DNA of 64,000 nt, taken from positions 248,001 to 312,000 of the forward strand of contig NZ_JAARML010000006.1 in NCBI RefSeq assembly GCF_011759375.1, given 5' to 3'. The stretch is from Paraflavitalea devenefica (GTDB lineage: Bacteria; Bacteroidota; Bacteroidia; Chitinophagales; Chitinophagaceae). Shown here one piece after another: positions 9,885 through 17,798 of the stretch. Numbering within the stretch: the first letter of the stretch is position 1; the number at the start of each line of letters is the position of its first letter. The notes beneath the pieces are model-generated. The model was not told the origin of the DNA. It was given only the letters and a program-made list of their open reading frames with translations, and ran no database searches. Position numbers and translations under genes: made by a program.

Positions 9885-10020
9885 GCAGAATTAATTATTT
9901 TTAGAACGATGCAAGGATCCATTACAAAATATCATTAAGCATACCAGTGCTGCTACCCACAATATACAAGCTGATAATGAAAATAAAATACTAAATATTC
10001 GTATATAAGTCCCCCGGCCT

Positions 10021-10542
10021 ATGATTATTAAACCTGCTGACCAGGATGCTGAATTCTATCAGATCCATCAACTTAACTACAAAACCTTTGTTGAAGAGAT
10101 CCCACAGCATAAGCACAACGAGGAGAAAATACTGGTAGATAAATTCCATTTCAAGAATAAATACATCATAGCACTAAAAGATCAACAACTAATAGGAATG
10201 GTTTGCTATAACCAATTGCGGCCATTCTCCCTGGATGAAAAAATCCCCGACCTGGATCGCTTTCTCCCCGCCTGTACCAACCTTGCTGAGATCAGGCTAT
10301 TGGCTGTTGCCCCGGCAGCAAGGAAAATTACAGTAACTTATCGTTTACTACAATACCTGTGCACCGAATTGATCAGGAATAACATAGACGCAGCCGTTAT
10401 CTCAGGCACGACCAGGCAGATCCGGTTATACGCCAGTATGGGGTTTACTCCTTTTGGACCGCTCGTTGGCCACCAGGGAGCTTTGTACCAACCCATGTCT
10501 ATAACATTAAACAAACTGCGCAATGATTTCAGAACGCATTAA
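10021..10542 (+). CDS. GNAT-fold acyltransferase-like protein
   Basis: 173 residues without a signal peptide. The N-part, with NYKTFVEEIPQH (19-30), resembles the region of autoinducer/N-acyl amino acid synthases where an R/K-x-x-x-F motif is found. The centre, EIRLLAVAPAARK (90-102), is the GNAT beta4-alpha3 element, but the usual RGxGxG pyrophosphate-binding loop is replaced by RKITVTY. The C-part has YASMGFTPFGP, a common GNAT ending. An acyl-ACP or acyl-CoA donor is therefore plausible, but neither donor nor acceptor can be named. Its last 20 bases overlap the aminotransferase start, which implies translational coupling and a joint pathway. Confidence 0.65.
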   Translation: MIIKPADQDAEFYQIHQLNYKTFVEEIPQHKHNEEKILVDKFHFKNKYIIALKDQQLIGMVCYNQLRPFSLDEKIPDLDRFLPACTNLAEIRLLAVAPAARKITVTYRLLQYLCTELIRNNIDAAVISGTTRQIRLYASMGFTPFGPLVGHQGALYQPMSITLNKLRNDFRTH

Positions 10543-11587
10543 TCTTAGTACCGGTCCTGTAAACATTTCAAGAGAAGTAAGAAAAGCCCTAAGTGCTCCT
10601 GCGATTTCCCACAGATCGGCAGCATTCAGGGAATTATTCAACAATACGTCGGAGTTATTGTGTCGTACCTTTTCAGTGCACCAGGCATTTATCATGAGCG
10701 GAAGTGGCACCCTTGCCAATGAGGCCATGTTATACCAGGTAAAAATGTTGGGATCAAAAGGATTGATCCTTTCCAATGGCGAGTTCGGGTCAAGGCTGCT
10801 CCGGCAGGCTGAACGCATCTCCCTGGATTTTGTGAAATATGAACTTGATTGGGGACAATCGTTCAACCTACCCGAAATTACAGCCATGCTTCAGGCGGGA
10901 GATATCAAGTGGCTTCTTTTTTGTCATTGTGAAACATCTACGGGTGTTTTAAACGACCTGGATGCTTTAGCAGCATTATGCTCCTCCTGCAATTGCCTTT
11001 GTTTTGTTGATTGTATAAGCGCAGCAGGCGCCATGCCGCTCAACCTATCAAAGGTGAGTATGGCGACCGCCTCATCGGGTAAAGGGTTGGCTGCCTGTTC
11101 CGGACTGGCATTAATACTCTCCAATATCAGTCCGCAGACAGATAACAGGATGCCCCTGTATTATGATATAGCTTATTATTCGGACAAATGCCAGGTTCCT
11201 TTTACCATTTCTTCCAATCTTATTGATGCATTATATGTTTCAATGCAGCAGAAAATAACTGCACACCAGGCCGGCCTGATCCATCAATATTGCCATCAGT
11301 TCTTTGCCATTTTAAATACCTATGACCTGGCGCCTTACAGCAGTCCTGATTCCAGGGTTTTCACCATTATCTTTCCGGAAGACAGGCTAAACGCTTTTAT
11401 TCATCAAATGACAGATAAGCAGGTAGCATTAAGCCACGAAAGCGAATACCTGAAAAAAAGGACCTGGACTCAACTGGCTGTTTTCGGTTATTACCAGGAA
11501 GAACAACTTAACTATGCAGCCAATGCTTTAGAGCAATCTATACAATCCGTCCTGGATGTCAAAAAGCATCAGGAGCTATTCAAATAA
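10523..11587 (+). CDS. Class V PLP-dependent aminotransferase
   Basis: 354 residues of the class V fold, closest in appearance to alanine-glyoxylate or 2-aminoethylphosphonate-pyruvate transaminases. The start has the LSTGPVNIS loop, HCETSTG (135-141) lines the cofactor site, VDCISAAGA contains Asp163 that binds the pyridine nitrogen, and SSGKGL holds Lys187 as the Schiff-base lysine. Seven cysteines lie between residues 134 and 164, which is unusual. The gene overlaps the GNAT gene by 20 bases and converges on the TlpA gene 8 bases further. A role in making an amino compound that is then acylated by its partner is inference only. Confidence 0.8.
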   Translation: MISERINLSTGPVNISREVRKALSAPAISHRSAAFRELFNNTSELLCRTFSVHQAFIMSGSGTLANEAMLYQVKMLGSKGLILSNGEFGSRLLRQAERISLDFVKYELDWGQSFNLPEITAMLQAGDIKWLLFCHCETSTGVLNDLDALAALCSSCNCLCFVDCISAAGAMPLNLSKVSMATASSGKGLAACSGLALILSNISPQTDNRMPLYYDIAYYSDKCQVPFTISSNLIDALYVSMQQKITAHQAGLIHQYCHQFFAILNTYDLAPYSSPDSRVFTIIFPEDRLNAFIHQMTDKQVALSHESEYLKKRTWTQLAVFGYYQEEQLNYAANALEQSIQSVLDVKKHQELFK

Positions 11588-11595
11588 CAAATAGG

Positions 11596-12753
11596 CTATT
11601 GCCCCTTACCATCGCCCAATATCTCTTTTAGCTTCGCCTGCAATGCCTCGCCACGCAGGTTCCTGGCGATGATCTTACCGGAGGGATCAATCAGGTAGTT
11701 CTGCGGAATAGCCATTACTCCGTATAACCTGGCAGCAGCATTGTTCCATCCTTTCAGATCGGACACCTGTGTCCATGGCAAGCCGTCCTTTTCAATCGCC
11801 TGTAGCCATGCCTGGCGTTTGGACGTCTCATCAAGCGATACACCCAGCACGGTAAATGACTTGTCTTTATAAGTGTTATAAGCTTTCAATACGGCCGGGT
11901 TTTCAGCACGGCAGGGGCCGCACCACGAGGCCCAGAAATCAAGCAATACATAACGGCCTTTAAAATCAGCCAGGCGCACCATATTGCCGGCTGAATCCGG
12001 TTGTGCAAAGTCGGACGCATACGCCCCTACAGATGTCGGCCCCATATCATACAATATTTTGGCAAAAGCAAGCCCTTGCCGGCTGTTGCGCAATGGGGAG
12101 GCAAGTCCCTCAAACAGGGGTTTTATCTTTAGCACATCTATATCTTGCCCAGCCACTTCTATCAGCGCTTCCAGGCTGAAATAAGAACGGGGATATTTTT
12201 TGATATATGCATACTTAAGGCTGTCCCTTTTTACCCATGCCTGCTTTATAATATCCATCAGGCTATCCCTGAAGGCAGCGTCATTCTTTTGTGCCGGTGT
12301 TGCACGCGCATAGACAGCCTCCAATGCCTGGTTGGCATTTTCTCCATCTGCCAATACCATTTTGTAGTAGTGCTTATACGCCTCGTTCAGTGTAGACCCA
12401 CTGATCACTGCCTTGCGCACAGAGTCTTTTCCTTTGATCATTACGGTAGTACTGTCCAGGTACACCAGTAAAGCATCTGCGGTCCTTTCCTGGCCGGCTA
12501 TCCCCAGCCCGGTATGGTCCATTACAATATGCGCCTTCACAGTATTGCCGGCAGCGCCTTTGAACACAAAAGCGCCCTGCTTACATACAGCAGAATCGAG
12601 TATCCGCTGATTGCTCCATCCCCAATCTTCTACCAGGTAGGCATGCGTGTTTTCTTTCAATGCAGGTAATCTCACAATAATGGAATAAGAAGACGTTTGC
12701 GCGGTAAGCAGTACGGGCATGGTGATCGCTATCAACAACAATATTCTTTTCAT
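11596..12753 (-). CDS. TlpA-family thioredoxin with DUF4369 domain
   Basis: The ATG at 12753 starts a clear signal peptide (MKRILLLIAITMPVLLTAQ); an in-frame ATG lies five codons upstream. Residues about 22-120 form the DUF4369 N-terminal domain, and about 245-385 the AhpC/TSA-type thioredoxin domain with FWASWCGPC as the redox-active site near residue 270. It is predicted to be exported to the periplasm and to act as a thiol-disulfide reductase. It is last in locus 1, after SusD, but a hairpin terminator at 12772-12806 separates it from SusD, so it may be expressed at a lower level than the SusCD genes or from its own promoter. Confidence 0.87.
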   Translation of the reverse strand: MKRILLLIAITMPVLLTAQTSSYSIIVRLPALKENTHAYLVEDWGWSNQRILDSAVCKQGAFVFKGAAGNTVKAHIVMDHTGLGIAGQERTADALLVYLDSTTVMIKGKDSVRKAVISGSTLNEAYKHYYKMVLADGENANQALEAVYARATPAQKNDAAFRDSLMDIIKQAWVKRDSLKYAYIKKYPRSYFSLEALIEVAGQDIDVLKIKPLFEGLASPLRNSRQGLAFAKILYDMGPTSVGAYASDFAQPDSAGNMVRLADFKGRYVLLDFWASWCGPCRAENPAVLKAYNTYKDKSFTVLGVSLDETSKRQAWLQAIEKDGLPWTQVSDLKGWNNAAARLYGVMAIPQNYLIDPSGKIIARNLRGEALQAKLKEILGDGKGQ

Positions 12754-12771
12754 ATAATAATTTGGCATGGG

Positions 12772-12806
12772 AAAAATAGCATAGCGGGAACGGGAACCCG
12801 CTATGC
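12772..12806 (-). terminator. Intrinsic terminator between SusD and TlpA, locus 1
   Basis: GCATAGCGGG and CCCGCTATGC make a perfect 10-base-pair stem with an 8-base loop (12779-12806). Read on the minus strand it is followed by TATTTTT. It lies 22 bases after the SusD stop and 26 bases before the TlpA start, so it should end or reduce SusCD transcription before the thioredoxin gene. Confidence 0.7.
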
Positions 12807-12827
12807 GTTTGTATAAGGGCCGGATTA

Positions 12828-14267
12828 TTAGTATCCAGGGTTAGGAGTTAATGCCGGATTTAGTTTCAGATCGGCTGGCGGAATGGGCCACAATTGTTTA
12901 AAGTGACTCCATACGCCTCCTTTCAAAGGGGAAATATTTGTCATTACATCATCTATTGTCTCTGTGCGCTTCAGGTCGAAGAAACGGTTAGAGCATTCAG
13001 TGAACAGCTCCACCTTCCGCTCCCGGGCGATGGCCGCCAGCAGGTCGGCCTGCGTAGCCGCCGTAGTAGCAGGCAACCCGGCCCGCAGGCGTATGGCATC
13101 AAGGTCGTCCGCCGCATCAGCTAAATGGGTAAGCTTTACACGTGCCTCCGCCCTGATGAGGTATAGCTCGGCCAGGCGTAAGAATACCGGTCTTTCCGCA
13201 CCTACAGCATTCGACTTGTACTTATTGGGAAAATAATAAGTGACAGCAGGCGTTACACCCGTATACACCGTAGAACGTACCCAATTGGTAAAGCGGCCGT
13301 CATTGGGTTCAAACGATTTCGCCAGGGTATCGCTCATGGCTACCAGTACATTATAGGTACCGGCCGGGTCTGTAGTTACAGCGGCTGGCATACCGGAATT
13401 GTACTGGCCATACTCAGGAGTCCGTTCATCGTTATTAGTGGCAATAGCCCAGATCGTTTCCTTATTGCTGCCATTATCCGCCAGGAAGGCTTGCGGTAAG
13501 GTAGATAATTGATACGCCGGATCTGTAATAATGGCTGTTGCGGCTGTTTCTGCCTGCTGCCATTCTTTGGCATACAGACAGGCCTTGGCCAGCAGCGCTG
13601 TGGCTACTGCCTTATTGGGGCGCACACGGGCTGTAGTATTCACGCCATAGCCGTCTTTATAATCAGTGCCCAGCAAAGACTGTGCTTCCTGCAGGTCTTT
13701 AATGATCTGCTGGTACACGTTGCTTTGTAGCGCCCGGGGCAATACAGCATTCACCTTATAATCGGTGGTAAGCGCCAGCGGCGCATCGCCATACAGGTTT
13801 ACCAGTTGAAAATACAACAGCGCCCGGGTGAAATAACTTTCACCCAGCCATTGGTTCTTATAGTACAAAGTGGCTTTCGTACTTTGAATGCCTTCTATGG
13901 CAGCATTCACGGCATAGATCTGTGCATAAAGATCGCTCCATTGGCGTGCCTGGTCGCTGGCAATACTGTTCTTATAAAAGGCAATAGCGTTGGTATTGCT
14001 GGTGGCGATCGGCTTCAACTCATCGGTATACAGCGCAGACAGATAACTCACACCCGAAAAAATACCGCTATTGCTCAGGGCCAGGAAATTACCAGTTACA
14101 ATGGCCGATACGGAATTGTCCGATACGAAAGCGTCTTTCCCTGCAATGGTACCTGCCGGCAAGGCTGTATTCTCCAGGTACTTTTCACAACCGGTGAACG
14201 TTAACAACGAGCAAGCCATCAGGGCAGCAGCGGCATAACGACTATATATATGCTTTACTTTTTTCAT
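12828..14267 (-). CDS. RagB/SusD family lipoprotein, locus 1
   Basis: 479 residues. The signal sequence ends in a lipobox with Cys27 (FTGC), so it is a lipoprotein, surface-exposed by analogy with SusD. The body follows the SusD plan: N-terminal TPR-like helices, a middle region, and a C-terminal part with FLRLAELYLIRAEARVKL and the KVELFTECSNRFFDLKR motif. It should cap the SusC channel of locus 1 and bind the nutrient on the cell surface. The gene starts 11 bases after the SusC stop, a tight operon link. The ligand is unknown; no carbohydrate-active enzyme is present in this locus. Confidence 0.92.
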   Translation of the reverse strand: MKKVKHIYSRYAAAALMACSLLTFTGCEKYLENTALPAGTIAGKDAFVSDNSVSAIVTGNFLALSNSGIFSGVSYLSALYTDELKPIATSNTNAIAFYKNSIASDQARQWSDLYAQIYAVNAAIEGIQSTKATLYYKNQWLGESYFTRALLYFQLVNLYGDAPLALTTDYKVNAVLPRALQSNVYQQIIKDLQEAQSLLGTDYKDGYGVNTTARVRPNKAVATALLAKACLYAKEWQQAETAATAIITDPAYQLSTLPQAFLADNGSNKETIWAIATNNDERTPEYGQYNSGMPAAVTTDPAGTYNVLVAMSDTLAKSFEPNDGRFTNWVRSTVYTGVTPAVTYYFPNKYKSNAVGAERPVFLRLAELYLIRAEARVKLTHLADAADDLDAIRLRAGLPATTAATQADLLAAIARERKVELFTECSNRFFDLKRTETIDDVMTNISPLKGGVWSHFKQLWPIPPADLKLNPALTPNPGY

Positions 14268-14278
14268 GGAGTAATACT

Positions 14279-17200
14279 TTAAAAGGTGAGGTTAATCCCT
14301 GCTGTAAATACACGCATCGGGGGAATAGTAGCAGCGTCCAGGTTTTCCGGATCAAGGCCGCCATAATCAGAAATGGTCAACAGGTTCTGTCCCTGCAGGT
14401 ATACCGCCAGTTCTTTTACACCCAATTTTCTAAGGCTTTGCGGGTTTACACTATAGCGTATGCTCACGTTCTGCAGTCTGACATAAGAAGCATCGCTGTA
14501 AGCACCTGTACTTTCCTGGTAGTAAAAATGCCTGAACCAGTCGAAAATAGAAGTGCTTATACGCGGCACATCGGTGATGTCGCCAGGCTTCTGCCAGCGG
14601 TTCAGCCAGTAAGTACCACCATTGATGCCCATATACCCAAATGGCAGCGGTTGCTGGGCCAGGATATTCTTACCCACCCGTTTGGTGAAGTTGAACGTAA
14701 GGTCAAGCGACAGCCTTTTATAGCGGAAACCATTTTGAAAAGCACCATAAAATTTAGGCGCCAGATCAAGGAATTCTGTTTTATCTTTTTGCTCATCCAG
14801 TCCGAACATATAATCGTCGGTAGTACCATTGGCTGCTGTAAAACGATAATAACCTGTTTCCGGATTGATACCCTCATATTTATACAGCAATACGCCTGTT
14901 ACAGGTTTGTTCAGTACATAGTTGGCGGCCAGGGTAGTGGTTACCGGCAACTTTACCAGCTTGCTTTTGGGAATAGAGATATTGCCTCTTACCGTCCACG
15001 AGAAATCCTTTGTTTTGATGGCGGTGGCGCTCAGGCTCATTTCCCATCCGCTCGTACGGATCGTAGCATCCGAATTGACAGGCATGGAGGTTACACCTGT
15101 TACGGATGGCATAGGCTGACCGATCAATTGATTGGTAGCAATGTTCCGGTAAGCACTTACCTCGGCAAATACCCTGTCATTGAAAAAGCCAAGTTCTATA
15201 CCCACTTCAGAATTCCTGTTCTTTTCCCAGCTTAAAGCAGGATTGGCCAGTCTGCCTATGGCAAGACCACTCTTGTTCTGGTAAGTACCTGTAAGCGCCT
15301 GGTAAATGCTGAGGTAAGCAAAATCGCCTACGGCATCTCCACCAATAAGTCCCGTGCTGCCCCTCAGTTTACCAAAGCTGATAAAGGGTGCAAGCTTCCT
15401 GAAGAAAGATTCTTCGCTGAAGATCCATGCCAGGGCCACAGAACCAAAATTGCCAAACTTCTTGCCATCACCAAACTTGGTAGAGCCATCCCTCCTGCCA
15501 TTCAGGTTCACGATATATTTCTGGTCCCAGATAAACTTCACGATCGCATAAGCGCCGAGTGAGCGGTAGGGCGTGGAGCCATACGAGGTGGTTACCTTTG
15601 AGCCAACAGCCGGATTCCTCAGCAAGGCATCAGACGAAAAGCCCTCGCCGTGTATTTCATTGAAGGTAGACAACTTGTTATCCACCCTGCCGCCAAGCGT
15701 CATATTCAGGTCGCCTTTGCCAAAGACTTTCATGCTATAGGCAGCATAAGGCGACACACTGATCGTACGCACATTGTAATTGTGTATAAGGCTATGCGTT
15801 TCCAGCGCCGCATTGGTGTAGGTAGGAGGTTTGGTGGTTGTTGGATAGCCCATAAATTCCCGGCCGGCCATTTCATTGTAGCTGACGTCGGCCCGCAGTG
15901 TAAGTTGTTTAATAGGCTTATATACCAGTGAGCCATTGCCCAGCAGGTTATTCGTTACGTTCTCATATTGTTTATTGATATCATCCGCCACGTCATTGGC
16001 GCCTTCACTCCAGTTGATGCTGCCATCGGGCAGGAACAGGGGCGGAGAATTAGGCGCCGCCAACGTAACATCAGTCGAGAAGTCCATCGGCACCATATTG
16101 CTTTTGGAAGAGAGGTAAGCACCCGACAGGTTGATGCTGAACTTATTGTCGTTTGTATTGCTGTTGAGGGAAAACCGTATCGTACCATCGGTAGAAGCCC
16201 CTTTGTGCCGTTGGATATTGCCATTGTTGCGCAGGCTTCCGCTGATCATATAACCGGTGTTCTGCGAACCGCCACTGTAAGTGAGGGAAGTATTGGTGGT
16301 TTGTGCATTACTGCCCAACAGGTCCTCCCTGAAATCCTGGTAACGGTCTTCGGGCCAGGTGCCGTTCAGGTCTTTGTCCATCGAACCTACCGTCGCGCCA
16401 TCGTTCTTCAGCGCTTCCCTTCTCAGCATCAGGTATTCCTGTGTGTTCATCAACTTAGCAGTGGCGCCCAGCACGGAAATACCGGTATAGATATTGGCAT
16501 TGAGCGACGGAGGCGCTCCCTGCTTCGCTTTTTTGGTAGTAATGAGCACCACCCCATAGGCACCCGAGGTGCCATACAAAGCAGTTGCATCTGCATCTTT
16601 CAACACACTGATGCTTTCAATATCATTGGGATTGATATAATTCAGCCCACTCCCACCCTTCAGGAAATTAGCGGTGCCATAAGTAGTATTGGAAGAAAGC
16701 GGCAGGGTGCCACCGGGATACATAACGCCATCCACTACCACCAGCGGTGGAGGTGCACCGGCAGAGAAATTGGCCGCACTGCGTAAACGCATTGTAAAGG
16801 CGCCGCCGGGTTGCCCGGTAACCTGTTGTATAAACAAACCAGGCACCTTTCCCTGTATGGCTTCCAGTACATTGTTCACAGGATTTTTGCGTATCTCTTC
16901 GGCGGTGATGGTGGTCACATCACCCGTGTTCAAACGCTTGGCGGTAGTCATACTTCCGTAACCGATCACCTGTATCTGGTCCAGTTCCGAATTACCTGGA
17001 GATAGAGTAATGGTCACAGTAGTACTGCCGGATACGAGCTCTTCCCTGTCTTTATAACCAACAAAACTGATGACCAGGATAGTATGGGCAGGCCGGGTAG
17101 TTAATTTAAAATATCCTTTGGCATCACAGCTTACGATTGTGTTGCTGCCTTTTACCCGTATGCTGGCGCCGCCCAGTGGCAGCCCCTGTTCATCAGTAAC

Positions 17201-17650
17201 CCGTCCGGTAATGGCCCAGGTGCTGTCTTTTTTAGGAGCCGGGAGTTGTTCAGTTACAACAGGTGGTTTATTCGCAGCAGGTTTTATATACACAAATCTT
17301 TCCTGCTCTTTGATCTCATATTCCAATGGAAGACCACGCAGGCAGGCATCCAAAGCCTGGGTGAGTGTGACATCTTTCAACCGCACAGAAACAGCAGGAG
17401 CCTGTGCAATCAACTGGTCCGACCAGAAGAAGGAATAACCTGTTTGCTGTTTGATCTGGTTAAGTACTTTTTCAAGCGGGGTCTCCCTCACTGAAATGGT
17501 GACTTTTTGCGAGTAAACGCCTGCGGAAACATGCAGGGCAGTGACCAGTAAAACAATGGTAGTTAATCTCATTATCAACCACAGTTTAGACCAGGGAAAA
17601 GCTTTAATAAAGACATTGTTCCCCGGTGGGTGAAATGCAGCTAGTTTCAT
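14279..17650 (-). CDS. SusC/RagA TonB-dependent transporter with STN domain, locus 1
   Basis: 1123 residues. After a long N-terminal tail, the signal peptide proper begins at Met27 (MRLTTIVLLVTALHVSAG). Then come an STN domain (about 50-105), a carboxypeptidase-regulatory-like domain (about 145-225), the plug (about 235-370) and a 22-strand barrel ending in a C-terminal phenylalanine. The STN domain marks it as a transducer that signals through FecR to the ECF sigma factor encoded just upstream. It works with the SusD at 12828-14267. Start codon uncertain: Met1 at 17650 overlaps the motif discussed for the antisense RNA candidate, and Met27 at 17572 would give a standard signal peptide. Confidence 0.93.
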   Translation of the reverse strand: MKLAAFHPPGNNVFIKAFPWSKLWLIMRLTTIVLLVTALHVSAGVYSQKVTISVRETPLEKVLNQIKQQTGYSFFWSDQLIAQAPAVSVRLKDVTLTQALDACLRGLPLEYEIKEQERFVYIKPAANKPPVVTEQLPAPKKDSTWAITGRVTDEQGLPLGGASIRVKGSNTIVSCDAKGYFKLTTRPAHTILVISFVGYKDREELVSGSTTVTITLSPGNSELDQIQVIGYGSMTTAKRLNTGDVTTITAEEIRKNPVNNVLEAIQGKVPGLFIQQVTGQPGGAFTMRLRSAANFSAGAPPPLVVVDGVMYPGGTLPLSSNTTYGTANFLKGGSGLNYINPNDIESISVLKDADATALYGTSGAYGVVLITTKKAKQGAPPSLNANIYTGISVLGATAKLMNTQEYLMLRREALKNDGATVGSMDKDLNGTWPEDRYQDFREDLLGSNAQTTNTSLTYSGGSQNTGYMISGSLRNNGNIQRHKGASTDGTIRFSLNSNTNDNKFSINLSGAYLSSKSNMVPMDFSTDVTLAAPNSPPLFLPDGSINWSEGANDVADDINKQYENVTNNLLGNGSLVYKPIKQLTLRADVSYNEMAGREFMGYPTTTKPPTYTNAALETHSLIHNYNVRTISVSPYAAYSMKVFGKGDLNMTLGGRVDNKLSTFNEIHGEGFSSDALLRNPAVGSKVTTSYGSTPYRSLGAYAIVKFIWDQKYIVNLNGRRDGSTKFGDGKKFGNFGSVALAWIFSEESFFRKLAPFISFGKLRGSTGLIGGDAVGDFAYLSIYQALTGTYQNKSGLAIGRLANPALSWEKNRNSEVGIELGFFNDRVFAEVSAYRNIATNQLIGQPMPSVTGVTSMPVNSDATIRTSGWEMSLSATAIKTKDFSWTVRGNISIPKSKLVKLPVTTTLAANYVLNKPVTGVLLYKYEGINPETGYYRFTAANGTTDDYMFGLDEQKDKTEFLDLAPKFYGAFQNGFRYKRLSLDLTFNFTKRVGKNILAQQPLPFGYMGINGGTYWLNRWQKPGDITDVPRISTSIFDWFRHFYYQESTGAYSDASYVRLQNVSIRYSVNPQSLRKLGVKELAVYLQGQNLLTISDYGGLDPENLDAATIPPMRVFTAGINLTF

Positions 17651-17663
17651 ACTTTTGTGAAGT

Positions 17664-17762
17664 TTGGGTTTTATGCGATAAACGCTGTTTGGAGAAACAA
17701 TCTTTAAAGGGTAAAGCCCAACAAATGGCCGGTTCCTGAGTACCAGTCAGGAGCCGGTTTTT
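17664..17762 (+). ncRNA. Candidate cis-antisense small RNA, locus 1
   Basis: On the plus strand, opposite to the operon, TACTTTTG at 17650-17657 matches the -7 consensus TAnnTTTG and overlaps the SusC start codon. About 75 bases further, CCGGTTCCTGA and TCAGGAGCCGG form an 11-pair stem (one G-T pair) with a 7-base loop, followed by TTTTTA (17729-17763). This would give an RNA of about 100 bases antisense to the SusC leader. No good -33 box is seen here. The same layout recurs in loci 2 and 3. Antisense RNAs in this position are known for Bacteroides PULs; their presence here is inference. The start is an estimate. Confidence 0.45.
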
Positions 17763-17798
17763 ATGGTCTCCCCTTCTTCTATCAGTTGCTATTCATAT

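Noticed and set aside
14438..16786. Open frames of 265 and 272 codons opposite SusC of locus 1
   Set aside because: Shadows of the SusC gene, with no domains and no start context.
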